A program made the position numbers and the translations under genes. 64,000 bases of DNA, taken from NCBI RefSeq assembly GCF_030285665.1, contig NZ_CP127295.1:682001-746000 (forward strand). The letters run 5' to 3'. The DNA is from Amycolatopsis mongoliensis. GTDB lineage: Bacteria; Actinomycetota; Actinomycetes; Mycobacteriales; Pseudonocardiaceae. Under the pieces are notes generated by a model. It did no database searches and was not told where the DNA came from. It was given only the letters and a program-made list of their open reading frames with translations. Shown one piece after another: positions 1-8,932 of the stretch; position 1 is the stretch's first letter, and each line of letters begins with the position of its first letter.

Positions 1-438
1 GAACTGGGGGCGCTGCTCGCCGGCCGGCCGGAGGAGGTGCCGCGGTTCGGCGAGTTCGGCCGGTCGATCGGGCTGGCGTTCCAGCACGTCGACGACCTGC
101 TCGGCATCTGGGGCGACCCGGCGGAGACGGGCAAGCCGGTGTATTCGGACCTGCAGAACCGCAAGAAGTCGCTCCCGGTGGTGACGGCGCTGTCGTCCGG
201 CACGACGGCGGGCGCGGAGCTGGCGACCCTGTACTCGGGCACCGACCCGCTCGACGACGCCGAGCTGGCCCGCGCGGCCACGCTCGTCGACGAGGCCGGC
301 GGCCGCCAGTGGAGCCAGGCCCAGGCGGCCGCGCTGGTGGCGAAGGGACTGCGAGAGCTGGCGGCGGTGAACCCGGTCCCCCGCCCGGCCGCGGAACTGG
401 CCTCCCTGGCCCGCCTGATCACCACCCGCACCCACTGA
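1..438 (+). CDS. Polyprenyl diphosphate synthase, C-terminal part (cut by window edge)
   Basis: Condenses isoprenyl diphosphates into longer prenyl chains. The reading frame is open from base 1 and ends at TGA 436-438, so the gene begins outside the window and only about 145 C-terminal residues are present. The second aspartate-rich region is seen as HVDDLLGIWGDP, followed by TGKPVYSDL and RKKSLPVV, typical of trans-prenyltransferases. The DDLLGIWGDP wording resembles, from memory, the polyprenyl transferases listed as cargo of family 2 encapsulins in actinobacteria. That link is inference and depends on genes upstream of the window. Confidence 0.85.
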   Translation, partial: ELGALLAGRPEEVPRFGEFGRSIGLAFQHVDDLLGIWGDPAETGKPVYSDLQNRKKSLPVVTALSSGTTAGAELATLYSGTDPLDDAELARAATLVDEAGGRQWSQAQAAALVAKGLRELAAVNPVPRPAAELASLARLITTRTH

Positions 439-456
439 GGCGTGATCAGAACGCCA

Positions 457-555
457 ACTCACGTGATTGGAGGGTCGACACGCGGCGGCAGGCTGGTGGC
501 CGCTGTGTCGACCCTTCAATCACGCGTGTCGACTCCTCAATCACGCGTGTCGTCC
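457..555. repeat. Intergenic inverted repeat with 21-nt periodic copies
   Basis: It lies between two convergent genes. An imperfect hairpin pairs CACGTGATTGGAGGGTCGAC (460-479) with its complement around 507-526. The right arm motif AATCACGCGTGTCG is repeated 21 nt later (from about 518 and 539). It probably acts as a bidirectional terminator. The motif is related to the tandem repeats at 35312-35384. Confidence 0.6.
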
Positions 556-556
556 G

Positions 557-1684
557 TTACTTGCCGGGGCGGGTGAGGCCGGACTTGTCCGCGTCCAGGC
601 TCAGGATGTTCTTGTCCGTGTCGGACAGGGCCTTGGTGACCTGCGCCGAGGGCTGCGATGTCGACAAGTCGATCAGGCGGATCGGGGCGTCGAGCTTGAT
701 CAGCGTCGGGATGTACTCGGCCTTGTCGACCTTCCAGCGGTCGCCGTCGCGGACGAAGCGGAAGCGGGCCGCCGCGCCCTCTTCCGTGTCGCCGCGCGGT
801 TCGGAGTGGCGGGCGACGCTGTTGCCGAGCCCGTAGGCGACCCACTTGCCGCCGATCTTCTCGAACGGCTGGACCACGTGCGCGTGGTGGCCGACGATCA
901 GGTCGATGTCGTCCGACGCCAGGAGCTTCTTGGCCTGCGAGCGCTGCTCGGCCGTCGGGTCGTGCTGGTATTCGACGCCCCAGTGCAGGCTCGCGATCAC
1001 GACCTGGGCGCCGGCCTCGCGGGCTTTGCGAGCCGCCGCCAGGACGTCGTCGACGTCGATCTGGTTGGCCAGCCACGGCTTCCCGGCCGGCACCTTGATT
1101 CCGTTGAACCCGAAGGCGTACGACACCTGCGCGACCTTGACGCCGTGGACGTCGAGGATCAGCGGCTTCGCCGCTTCGGCGGCCGACCGCGCCGAGCCGG
1201 TGTGCTTGATCCCGGTGGCGTCGAGCTTGTCCAAGGTCCGCTTCACGCCGTCGGCGCCCTGGTCGATCGTGTGGTTGGACGCCGTCGAGCAGGTGTCGTA
1301 GCCGGTGTCCTTGAGCGCGTCGGCGATCTCCGGCGGCGCGCTGAACGACGGGTACCCGCTGTACGGGCCGCCTTCCGGTGCCAGCGGCGTCTCGAGGTGG
1401 CAGATCCCGAGGTCGGCCCCGGAGATCAGCGGCTTGACCCCGGCGAGCAACGGCCGGTAGTCGATCTTCCCGCCGCCGTCGGCCTCGGCCTGCTCGGTCA
1501 GCGCCGGGTGGATCAGGACGTCGCCGGTCGCGACGACGCTGAACGAGCCGTCCGGGGCCGCTGCCGGCGAAGCAGACGTCTCCGGGAACGGCGTCGGCGC
1601 CGGGCCGGACTGCGGCGGGCTGCTGCTGCACGCGGCCGCCAGGACGGCGACACCGGCGAGCGCGGCGACACGGAGCTTCGTCAT
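557..1684 (-). CDS. CapA-family (poly-gamma-glutamate synthesis type) lipoprotein
   Basis: A 375-residue secreted lipoprotein. The start ATG (1682-1684) follows an AGGGGG ribosome site, and a signal peptide ends in the lipobox LAAAC, so the mature protein is anchored to the outer face of the membrane. The body matches the CapA/PgsA calcineurin-like fold: VVATGDVLIHPA near the start, CHLETPL, TASNHTIDQG, SLHWGVEY and IDLIVGHHAHVVQP give the metal-binding Asp, Asn and His positions. CapA proteins take part in capsule polymer export or act as surface phosphoesterases, and the substrate here is unknown. It is transcribed divergently from the sugar transporter, and no capB/capC genes are nearby. 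Confidence 0.85.
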   Translation of the reverse strand: MTKLRVAALAGVAVLAAACSSSPPQSGPAPTPFPETSASPAAAPDGSFSVVATGDVLIHPALTEQAEADGGGKIDYRPLLAGVKPLISGADLGICHLETPLAPEGGPYSGYPSFSAPPEIADALKDTGYDTCSTASNHTIDQGADGVKRTLDKLDATGIKHTGSARSAAEAAKPLILDVHGVKVAQVSYAFGFNGIKVPAGKPWLANQIDVDDVLAAARKAREAGAQVVIASLHWGVEYQHDPTAEQRSQAKKLLASDDIDLIVGHHAHVVQPFEKIGGKWVAYGLGNSVARHSEPRGDTEEGAAARFRFVRDGDRWKVDKAEYIPTLIKLDAPIRLIDLSTSQPSAQVTKALSDTDKNILSLDADKSGLTRPGK

Positions 1685-1912
1685 CGGTCCCCCTGCTGCT
1701 GTGGTCCGGCCATCCTGCCATCCGGACGAACCCGGCAGGTGCCGCCTCCCAGTCAACGGAAACTTCCACCACAGTCGACAACACCGATCAGAACATTCAC
1801 ACAGGACAAAACCGGACAACGCGCAGGACAGGGGGTAAAAAATACGATAAATGACCCCTGAGCATGCCACGATGCAACTACAGAGAGTAGGTGTCACTCC
1901 GCTAACTGCGGC

Positions 1913-1942
1913 TTGACGCTCCACGAACGGGTGTTTTGTAAT
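1913..1942 (+). promoter_or_regulatory. Candidate sigma70-type promoter of the sugar ABC operon
   Basis: TTGACG (1913-1918) and TGTAAT (1937-1942) each match the consensus at five of six positions, with an 18-nt spacer. They lie about 60 bases upstream of the binding-protein start at 2004. Confidence 0.45.
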
Positions 1943-2003
1943 ACGAGTCACCCGGCGGTAACCCGCCAGCAACACTCGTCCCCGGCCCCCTTGGGAGCAC
2001 TCG

Positions 2004-3029
2004 ATGTCCACATACCCGCACAGGTTTCGCACCTGGAGCGTTGTTGGTTGTTGTTTGATTTCCGGTGTCCTGATGGCCTCGTGCTCCTCCGGAAAAGACA
2101 CCGCCGCACCGCAGCAGCAGGCACCCGCCAACGGCAAGATCACCCTCTACTACCTGCAGAAACAGGGTGATCAGCAGTACTTCGTCGAGCAGGCCCAGGG
2201 GGCGCAGGAGAAGGCGAAGGAGCTCGGCGTCGAGCTCAAGGTCGTCAACCTCGGCCAGGACGCCAACAAGGCGATCACCGAACTGGACGCCGCGGTCGCG
2301 CAGGGCGCGAACGGCGTCGCCATCGTCGTCCCGGACCAGGCCATCGGCCCGCAGGTGATCGACAAGGCCAAGAGCGCGGGCATCCCGCTGATCGCCTCCG
2401 ACGACGTCATCAAGGACGGCACCGGCGCGAAGGCCCCGTTCGTCGGCTTCAACGGCAGCCAGATGGGCGACTCGGTCGGCACCGAGGCCGGGAAGCTGTT
2501 CAAGGCCGCCGGCTGGACCGCCGCCGACACGAAGATCATCAGCGCCTACAAGCAGGACCTCACCGTCTGCACCGACCGCGTCACCGCGGCCAAGTCGGCC
2601 TTCGCCAAGGCCGCGGGCGCGGACGTCCAGGTGATCGACGTCGGCACCGACAACTCCCCCGTCGACGCGCAGAACCGCTCCGGCGCGGTGATCGGCTCCA
2701 ACCCGGGCGTCAAGCACTGGGTCGTCTGGGGCTGCAACGACGAGAACGAGACCGGCGTCGTGACGGCGCTGGCCAACTCGGGCGTGCAGGCGAACAACAT
2801 CATCGGCGTCGGGCTCGGCGCGTACCTCGACTGCAAGGACTGGGCGGCCGGCAAGGACACCGGCAACAAGTCCGCGCTCTACATCTCCGGCGCCGAGGTC
2901 GGCCGCTCGGCGATCCAGGTGCTGGTGGACAAGGTGAAGAACGGCAAGGAGCTGCCCGCGGAGACGATCGCGAAGACCACGATCGTCAACAAGGACAACT
3001 ACAAGCAGGCCGGCGTCAACTGCACCTGA
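2004..3029 (+). CDS. Sugar ABC transporter substrate-binding lipoprotein, arabinose-binding (AraF) type
   Basis: Captures a sugar outside the membrane and delivers it to the permease. It is 341 residues with a lipoprotein signal (lipobox LMASC). The type I periplasmic-binding fold is visible. GCNDENETGVVTAL and NNIIGVGLG align with the E. coli AraF segments around MNDSTVLGG and DIIGIGING, and the C-terminal TIVNKDNYKQ parallels AraF's LITRDNFKE. L-arabinose or a related pentose is therefore the likely ligand, which is inference from memory of AraF. It is the first gene of the importer operon (ATPase at 3102, permease at 4637), with a hairpin in the gap to the ATPase. Confidence 0.85.
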   Translation: MSTYPHRFRTWSVVGCCLISGVLMASCSSGKDTAAPQQQAPANGKITLYYLQKQGDQQYFVEQAQGAQEKAKELGVELKVVNLGQDANKAITELDAAVAQGANGVAIVVPDQAIGPQVIDKAKSAGIPLIASDDVIKDGTGAKAPFVGFNGSQMGDSVGTEAGKLFKAAGWTAADTKIISAYKQDLTVCTDRVTAAKSAFAKAAGADVQVIDVGTDNSPVDAQNRSGAVIGSNPGVKHWVVWGCNDENETGVVTALANSGVQANNIIGVGLGAYLDCKDWAAGKDTGNKSALYISGAEVGRSAIQVLVDKVKNGKELPAETIAKTTIVNKDNYKQAGVNCT

Positions 3030-3038
3030 CCGACCCCT

Positions 3039-3080
3039 CGTGAGTGGTAATTCGGGTTCTAACCCGAATTACCACTCACG
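3039..3080. repeat. Perfect 20-bp inverted repeat inside the importer operon
   Basis: The arms CGTGAGTGGTAATTCGGGTT (3039-3058) and its exact complement (3061-3080) are separated by 2 bases. It lies between the binding-protein and ATPase genes, so it may be an mRNA stabiliser or partial terminator that lifts binding-protein levels. A near-copy lies at 21025-21070. Confidence 0.75.
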
Positions 3081-3101
3081 ACCGCTGTACGGAAGGCGAT
3101 C

Positions 3102-4640
3102 ATGTCCAGCTCTGCTCCCGCGCTCGCCGTCGAGGGCATCGGCAAGCGCTTCTCCGGCGTCACCGCCCTCGACGACGTCTCGCTGGAGATCCGCTCCGGC
3201 GAGGTGCTCGCGCTGATGGGCGAGAACGGCGCCGGGAAGTCGACGCTGCTGCGGGTCCTCTCCGGTGACCAGGGCCCCGACGACGGCCGGCTCCTCCTGG
3301 ACGGCACCGAGGTCACGTTCGACACCCCGCGCGCGGCGATGGCCGCCGGGGTCCGCGTGATCTACCAGGAACCCGAGATCATCCCGCACGTTTCGGTCGC
3401 GGAGAACGTCTTCGTCGGCGAGCTCCCCGCCAAGGCGCGGGTGTTCAACCGCCGCACACTCCTGAAGGCGACGCAGGACGCGCTCGCCGAGTACGGCTTC
3501 GAAGGCGTGCTCAACCCGGCGACGCTCGGCGTCGCGCTGTCGGCCGCGCAACGCCAGATCGTCGAGATCCTGCGCGTCCTCACCGCGGCCACGCCGCCGA
3601 AGGTGATCGCCTTCGACGAGCCGACGTCGTCGCTGTCCGAGCACGAGGTCGAGGCGTTGTTCCGGCTGATCGGGCGGCTGCGCGACAGCGGGGTCGCGGT
3701 CGTCTACGTCTCGCACCGGATGAAGGAGATCTTCCAGCTGGCGGACCGCGTCGCCGTGCTGCGCGACGGCAAGCTCGTCGGCGTCCAGCAGGTCGCCGAG
3801 ACCGACGAGCCCGGCCTGGTCCGGATGATGATCGGCCGCGACCTTTCGGCGCTGGAACGCCGCGTCACGCAGGAAACCGGCAACGTCGTGCTGAAGCTGG
3901 ACGACGTCACGACCGACGACGTCACCGGCATTTCGCTGGAGGTCCGCGCGGGCGAGGTCGTCTGCCTGGCCGGCCTGGTCGGCGCCGGACGCTCGGAGCT
4001 GGCCCGCGCGATCGTCGGCGACCTGCCGATCCGGTCGGGCACCGTCGAGCTCGACGGGAAGCGGCTGCGTGCGCACAACCCGGGTGACGCGGTCAAAGCC
4101 GGCATCGGCTTCGCGCCCGAAGAACGCAAGACGGACGCGCTGCTCATGCAGCGGTCCGTCCGCGACAACATCTCCATCTCGGTGCTGGACCGGCTTCGCC
4201 GCTTCCGCGTCGTGAAGCGCGCGAAGGAACGCGCGCTCGTCGAGGAGTACATCAGCGAGCTTCGCGTGCGGACGCCGTCGATGGAGCAGGAAGTCCGCAA
4301 GCTTTCCGGCGGCAACCAGCAGAAGGCCGTGCTCGCGCGCTGGCTCGCGCGGCGGCCGAAGCTGCTGATCCTCGATGAGCCGACCCGCGGCGTCGACGTC
4401 GGCGCGAAGGCCGAGATCTACCGGATCATCGACGGTCTCGCCGGCGAAGGCATCGCCCTGCTGGTCATCTCGTCCGACCTGCCCGAGGTGCTGACGCTCG
4501 CCGACCGCATCCTCGTGATGCGCGCCGGGCGCCTGGCCGGCGAGATCAGCCGCGAAGAAGCGACCGAGGAAGCCGTGCTGACCCTCGCCATCCCCGAAAC
4601 CGAACCGGCAGTAGAAGAGCAGCAGGAGATCGGCGCATGA
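3102..4640 (+). CDS. Sugar ABC transporter ATPase with two nucleotide-binding domains (AraG/RbsA type)
   Basis: Energises sugar uptake. It has 512 residues and two fused ABC domains, the normal size for the RbsA/AraG/XylG class. Domain 1 has Walker A GENGAGKST and Walker B VIAFDEPTSS. Its signature region is weak (LSAAQRQ), as is common in this class. Domain 2 has the degenerate P-loop GLVGAGRSEL, the signature LSGGNQQK and LLILDEPTRGVD. The start ATG 3102 lies downstream of the hairpin. The stop overlaps the permease start in ATGA (4637-4640), indicating coupled translation. Confidence 0.93.
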   Translation: MSSSAPALAVEGIGKRFSGVTALDDVSLEIRSGEVLALMGENGAGKSTLLRVLSGDQGPDDGRLLLDGTEVTFDTPRAAMAAGVRVIYQEPEIIPHVSVAENVFVGELPAKARVFNRRTLLKATQDALAEYGFEGVLNPATLGVALSAAQRQIVEILRVLTAATPPKVIAFDEPTSSLSEHEVEALFRLIGRLRDSGVAVVYVSHRMKEIFQLADRVAVLRDGKLVGVQQVAETDEPGLVRMMIGRDLSALERRVTQETGNVVLKLDDVTTDDVTGISLEVRAGEVVCLAGLVGAGRSELARAIVGDLPIRSGTVELDGKRLRAHNPGDAVKAGIGFAPEERKTDALLMQRSVRDNISISVLDRLRRFRVVKRAKERALVEEYISELRVRTPSMEQEVRKLSGGNQQKAVLARWLARRPKLLILDEPTRGVDVGAKAEIYRIIDGLAGEGIALLVISSDLPEVLTLADRILVMRAGRLAGEISREEATEEAVLTLAIPETEPAVEEQQEIGA

Positions 4641-5671
4641 GTACCCCCACCCAGGAGAAAGCCATGTCCTCGGAGCCGGCCGCGCCGCAGCAGCCGTCCG
4701 CGTTCCGCCGCGTGCTCGCCGGCATCGGCGTGCAGAACTCGAGCCTGATCATCACGCTGATCGCGCTGATCGTCCTGCTGAGCGTGCTGAACGACAACTT
4801 CCTGCGCACCAACAACCTGCTGCTGATCGGCAGCGCGATCACCATCATGGGACTGCTCGCCCTGGTGCAGACCCTGGTGATCATCCTGGGCGCGCTGGAC
4901 ATCTCGGTCGGCTCGATGGCCGGGCTCGCCTCGGTCGTGTCGGCGATGGTGTTCACCTCGACCGGCAACGCCGAGGTCGGCATCCTCGCCGCGGTCGGCG
5001 TCGGCATCCTCTGCGGCCTGGTCAACGGCATGATCATCATCTTCGGCCGGGTCAACCCGGTGGTCGCGACGCTGGCGATGCTCGCCACCTACAAGGGCAT
5101 CGCGCAGGTGATCTCCGACGGCAAGTCGCAGGGGTACACCGGTGGCGACGACCTGTTCATCTTCCTGGCCAAGGGCGCGATCGCGGGCCTGCCGTCGCTG
5201 GTGTGGGTGTTCCTCATCGTCGCGGCGCTGCTGCACTTCCTGCTCAAGTACACCGACATCGGCCGCAACGTCTACGCCATCGGCGGCAACGACACCGCCG
5301 CGCGGCTGGCCGGCATCAACATCAACCGGTACATCATCGGCGTCTACGCGCTGGCCGGCGTGGTCGCGGCGGTCGCGGGCATCCTCATCACCGCGCGCAC
5401 CGGTTCCGGCCAGCCGGTGTCCGGGTCCGAAGGCCTGGAGCTGCAGGCCGTCACCGGCGCCGCGCTCGGCGGCACGATGCTCAAGGGCGGCCGCGGGTCG
5501 ATCATTTCGACTGTGCTCGCGGTGATCATCCTGGGCGTGCTCGACAACGGCATGTCCGGGCTGGGCATCAACCCGTTCTGGCAGAACGTCGCGCACGGCG
5601 CCCTGCTCGTGATCGCGGTCGTGCTGCAGCAGCTGCGCAGCGGGGAGCGTCGCGTCGGCCTGCCCGAGTAG
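4637..5671 (+). CDS. Sugar ABC transporter permease (AraH/RbsC type)
   Basis: Membrane channel of the arabinose/ribose-type importer. It has 344 residues with about ten hydrophobic segments, including IITLIALIVLLSVL and ALVQTLVIILGALDISVGSM. The class signature GGNDTAARLAGIN lies in the cytoplasmic loop that contacts the ATPase. It overlaps the ATPase stop by 4 bases. An internal ATG at 4664 could also serve as the start, which would remove nine residues. The GntR regulator begins 15 bases downstream. Confidence 0.93.
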   Translation: MSTPTQEKAMSSEPAAPQQPSAFRRVLAGIGVQNSSLIITLIALIVLLSVLNDNFLRTNNLLLIGSAITIMGLLALVQTLVIILGALDISVGSMAGLASVVSAMVFTSTGNAEVGILAAVGVGILCGLVNGMIIIFGRVNPVVATLAMLATYKGIAQVISDGKSQGYTGGDDLFIFLAKGAIAGLPSLVWVFLIVAALLHFLLKYTDIGRNVYAIGGNDTAARLAGININRYIIGVYALAGVVAAVAGILITARTGSGQPVSGSEGLELQAVTGAALGGTMLKGGRGSIISTVLAVIILGVLDNGMSGLGINPFWQNVAHGALLVIAVVLQQLRSGERRVGLPE

Positions 5672-5686
5672 CGCGGGCGCCCGGCG

Positions 5687-6373
5687 ATGAGCGCTCCCCG
5701 GAACCTGCACGCCCGCATCGTCGACGAACTGGGCAGGCTCATCGTCGAAGGAGTCCTCGGGGACGGGCAGCCGCTCGTCCCCGAGGAGCTCGGCCGGCGG
5801 TTCTCCGCGTCCCGGACCGTGGTTCGCGAGGCGCTGCGCGTGCTGGAGTCCAAGGGCATGGTCACCGCGCGGCCGCGGGTCGGCACGTGGACGTTGCCGC
5901 CCGACGCCTGGGACGCGATCGACCCGGACGTCATCGCGTGGCGCGTCAACGGGCCCGACGGCCGCAAGCACCTGCACGAGCTGCTGGAGCTGCGGCTGAC
6001 GATCGAACCGCAGGCGGCGCGGATGGCCGCGCAGCACCGGCGTCCCGACGAGCTTTCGGCAATGGCCGCGGCCTACGAGCTGATGGCGGACGCGGTCGAG
6101 CGTTCCGACACCGCGGCGTTCCGGGAAGCCGACTCCCGGTTCCACGCGGCGCTGATCCGCGCGTCCGGGAACGCGCTGATCGCGCAGCTGCAGGTGCCCG
6201 TGGTGGCCGCGCTGACCGCGCACGGCGAGCCGATGGAACTGCCGGAGGGCAACACGCTCGTCGCGCACTCCCGCGTGCTGACCATGGTGCTGGCGAAGAA
6301 CGCCGACGGGGCCGAATCCGCGTCGCGCCGGTTGCTGGAAACCGTTGCGCCGTACCGCTCACCGGCACCTTGA
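5687..6373 (+). CDS. GntR/FadR-subfamily transcriptional regulator
   Basis: A 228-residue ligand-responsive regulator. The N-terminal winged helix (about residues 5-70) contains EELGRRFSASRTVVREALRVLE, trimmed here to its pattern, with R-T-V-V-R-E-A-L as the recognition helix. The C-terminal FCD domain shows ELLELRLTIEP and DSRFHAALIRASGN, which supply the acid and His ligands of its metal site. It follows the importer genes in the same direction and precedes the GH105 gene, so it probably controls this sugar locus. The effector is likely a sugar acid or sugar, by context only. Confidence 0.9.
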   Translation: MSAPRNLHARIVDELGRLIVEGVLGDGQPLVPEELGRRFSASRTVVREALRVLESKGMVTARPRVGTWTLPPDAWDAIDPDVIAWRVNGPDGRKHLHELLELRLTIEPQAARMAAQHRRPDELSAMAAAYELMADAVERSDTAAFREADSRFHAALIRASGNALIAQLQVPVVAALTAHGEPMELPEGNTLVAHSRVLTMVLAKNADGAESASRRLLETVAPYRSPAP

Positions 6374-6444
6374 CACGTCCACCGGGAACCCTGAACACTC
6401 GCTGCGAACGACCGCCGCCATGACGTGCTGAGGAGGACGCTTTC

Positions 6445-7527
6445 ATGCGTTTCCCGGGAATTCGTGGTTTCGGCGTGCTCGCGGCCGCGGTGGTGGCGGG
6501 CGGGTTGTTCTCCGCTCCGGCGGCAGTGGCGGCTCCCGCCGAGTGCCCGATCACCGACCAGATGGTGTCCGCGGGCAACTACTGGGTGACCAACGGGACG
6601 AACCTGGCCGCCCCGGACTGGCAGAACGCGACGTTCCACGTCGGCAACCTCGCGCTGGTCCGGACCACCGGCCAGTCGAACCACAAGACGCTGCCGTGGG
6701 CGCAGGCCAACGGCTACCAGCTGCCGTTCGACCCGAAGCGGCCGTTCTTCCCGGACAACCAGGCCGCCGGCGAGGCGTACCTGGACCTCTACACGTACTT
6801 CCACCCGGAGATCTCGCTCGACTCGATCCGCACCCGGATCCGCGACGAGGTCGCCTCGGTGCGGGCCGGGCACCGCGACTACTGGAACTACGTGGACGCG
6901 CTGAACATGGCGATGCCGTCGTTCGCCCGGATGAGCGTGATCGACCACGATCCGTCCTATTTGGACGCCATGCAGAAGCTGTTTTCTTCGTCCGAGCGCA
7001 AGCTGTTCGACGAGTTCACCGGCCTGTGGTACCGCGACGAGCGGTTCAAGGGCTCCGGGGTGTTCTGGTCGCGCGGCAACGGCTGGGCGCTGGCGGCCCT
7101 GACGAAGGTGCTGCAGGTCCTGCCGGCCGACGACGCGCGTCGCCCGGAGTACCTGCGGGTGTACAAGAAGATGGCGTTCTCGTTGTCCTTGCTGCAACGG
7201 CGGGACGGCTTCTGGAACTCGGACCTGCTGAACCCGTGGGACCACGGCGGCCCGGAGACGAGCGGCACGGCGTTCTTCACGTTCGGCATCGGCTGGGGCA
7301 TCAGCGCGGGCATCCTGGACGCGAAGCGGTTCCGCCCGGTGGTGGACAAGGCGTGGACGGCATTGTCGACGAAGGCGTTGCAGGCGGACGGCAAGGTCGG
7401 CTACGTCCAGCCGGTGGGCGACCGCCCGGCGACGGCTCGACCGGACGACACGGCGGCCTACGGCGTCGGCGCGTTCCTCCTGGCGGCCCAGGAAGTGGCC
7501 AAGCTCCAGGGTTGCTCGGCCGACTAG
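6445..7527 (+). CDS. Secreted GH105/GH88-type unsaturated glucuronyl or rhamnogalacturonyl hydrolase
   Basis: A 360-residue extracellular enzyme with a classical signal peptide (cleavage after about AAVAAPA). Family features are NYWVTNG, a central FWSRGNGWALAAL and ETSGTAFFTFGIGWGI, characteristic of the alpha6/alpha6-barrel enzymes that remove unsaturated uronic acids from pectin or rhamnogalacturonan fragments. An AGGAGG-like site (AGGAGGACG) precedes ATG 6445. Its position after an arabinose-type importer and FadR regulator suggests degradation of pectin side chains. The exact substrate cannot be read from the sequence. Confidence 0.8.
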   Translation: MRFPGIRGFGVLAAAVVAGGLFSAPAAVAAPAECPITDQMVSAGNYWVTNGTNLAAPDWQNATFHVGNLALVRTTGQSNHKTLPWAQANGYQLPFDPKRPFFPDNQAAGEAYLDLYTYFHPEISLDSIRTRIRDEVASVRAGHRDYWNYVDALNMAMPSFARMSVIDHDPSYLDAMQKLFSSSERKLFDEFTGLWYRDERFKGSGVFWSRGNGWALAALTKVLQVLPADDARRPEYLRVYKKMAFSLSLLQRRDGFWNSDLLNPWDHGGPETSGTAFFTFGIGWGISAGILDAKRFRPVVDKAWTALSTKALQADGKVGYVQPVGDRPATARPDDTAAYGVGAFLLAAQEVAKLQGCSAD

Positions 7528-7532
7528 GTCCC

Positions 7533-7621
7533 AAGCGCCCCAATGTGGCGTTGGTTGCGTCAGACGCACCCAATGTGGCGTTCGGTGCGTCTGACGCACC
7601 GAACGCCACATTGGGGCGCTT
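7533..7621. terminator. Large nested palindrome between convergent genes
   Basis: The sequence AAGCGCCCCAATGTGGCGTT starts at 7533 and its complement ends at 7621, giving a long stem. An inner palindrome (TTCGGTGCGT / ACGCACCGAA) and a second direct copy of CAATGTGGCGTT (from 7571) allow alternative foldings. It probably terminates transcription from both sides, although it lacks a U-tract. Confidence 0.65.
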
Positions 7622-8931
7622 CACTTCAGGCAGTCGCCCGGGTCGCCGCGGGTCAGGGCCGGGTCGGACTGGGGGAACGTGCGGGCCGCGCCCGGGCCCG
7701 ACGAGCGGTGCTCGAAGCGGACCGTCACGCGGCCGTGGCCCGCGCCCTGGACCCAGCCCGTGCCGAACTCCTCGTGCACCACGTCGTCGCCCTGCCGCCA
7801 CTCCGAAGGCGGAGCCACCGGCGTCGGCGCGGACGAAACCACCGTCGACGCCGGGGCCACCGAAGGGGCCGCCAAGGTGAACAGCGCGTCCTGGTGGGGC
7901 ACCGAAAGCCCGCTGTAGGCGACGCCGGCGAGGCGGATGCCGCCGAACTCCGCCGGGTCGAGCAGCAGCCGTTCCGCGACGGCCGACAGCTCGGCCAGGT
8001 CGTCCGTGGGCGCCGAGATCGTCTCCGAACGGGTCACCGTGTGCATGTCGGTGTGCCGCAGCTTGATCACCACCGTCCGGGCCACGCGCTCGGCCTTGAC
8101 CAGCCGCTGGTGCGCCCCGACCGCGATCCGCCGGACCTCCGTGCGCAGCGTCGCCAGGTCCTTGATGTCGGTGTCGAACGTCGTCTCCGCGCTGACCTGC
8201 TTGGTCTCGCCGCGGTCGGCCACCGGGCGGTCGTCGAACCCCGTCGCCAGCCGGCGCAGGTCGCGGCCGACCACGCCGCCCAGCGTCGCCACCGCGTCCT
8301 GTTCGGACAGTGCCGCCAGCTGCCCGAGCGTCTGGACGCCGATGAACCGCAGCTTCCCCTCGGCCACCGGGCCGATCCCCCACAGCGCGCGCACCGGCAG
8401 CGGCGCGAGGAACTCCCGTTCGGTGCCCTGCGGCACGACCAGCAGGCCGTCCGGCTTGGCTTCGTCCGAGGCGATCTTGGCGATCTGCTTGCCGTTGCCC
8501 GCGCCGATCGACGCCACCAAGCCCGTCTCCGCGCGGATGCGGGCCCGCAGCGTGGCGCAGAACGAAGTCACCTCGTCGAGAGAGGCACCCGTCAGCTGAG
8601 GCGGTTCGGCGAAGGCTTCGTCGAGGGAGATCTTCTCCAGCACCGGCGCCACTGCCGTGACGACGGCGAAGACCTCCTGGCTGAGCCGCTCGTACACGCG
8701 GAACCGGGGAGGCACGATCACGCCGTTCGCCGGGAGCAGCCGCCGCGCCTGCGCCATCGGCATGGCCGAGCGGATGCCGAACGCGCGGGACTCGTAGCTC
8801 GCGCCCGCGACGACGCCGCGGGGCCCGGTGCCGCCGACGAGCACGGGACGCCCGGCCAGCGTCGGGCGGGTGAGCTGCTCGGCCGACGCGTAGAAGGCGT
8901 CCAGGTCGAGGTGGATCACCCAGCGGGCCAC
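7621..8931 (-). CDS. dinB: DNA polymerase IV (Y-family translesion polymerase)
   Basis: Bypasses damaged bases during replication. It has 436 residues. The N-terminal HLDLDAFYASAE carries the catalytic Asp residues and steric-gate aromatic, and KISLDEAF carries the third acidic pair. Helix-hairpin-helix WGIGPVAEGKL and the little-finger region (SAETTFDTD) follow. The start is GTG (8929-8931), 1 base after the stop of the winged-helix gene, which suggests one transcript. After about residue 370 a tail with DDVVHEEFGTGWVQG and a beta-rich end resembles the extended C-termini of actinobacterial DinB2-type proteins. Confidence 0.93.
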   Translation of the reverse strand: MARWVIHLDLDAFYASAEQLTRPTLAGRPVLVGGTGPRGVVAGASYESRAFGIRSAMPMAQARRLLPANGVIVPPRFRVYERLSQEVFAVVTAVAPVLEKISLDEAFAEPPQLTGASLDEVTSFCATLRARIRAETGLVASIGAGNGKQIAKIASDEAKPDGLLVVPQGTEREFLAPLPVRALWGIGPVAEGKLRFIGVQTLGQLAALSEQDAVATLGGVVGRDLRRLATGFDDRPVADRGETKQVSAETTFDTDIKDLATLRTEVRRIAVGAHQRLVKAERVARTVVIKLRHTDMHTVTRSETISAPTDDLAELSAVAERLLLDPAEFGGIRLAGVAYSGLSVPHQDALFTLAAPSVAPASTVVSSAPTPVAPPSEWRQGDDVVHEEFGTGWVQGAGHGRVTVRFEHRSSGPGAARTFPQSDPALTRGDPGDCLK

Positions 8932-8932
8932 G

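Noticed and set aside
467..1861. Long plus-strand frame opposite the CapA gene
   Set aside because: Arg/Val/Asp-rich composition with no motif; it is the GC-driven shadow of the minus-strand CapA lipoprotein gene.
4418..6268. 616-codon minus-strand frame across the permease and GntR genes
   Set aside because: Low-complexity D/R/Q/H-rich translation, opposite well-supported genes.
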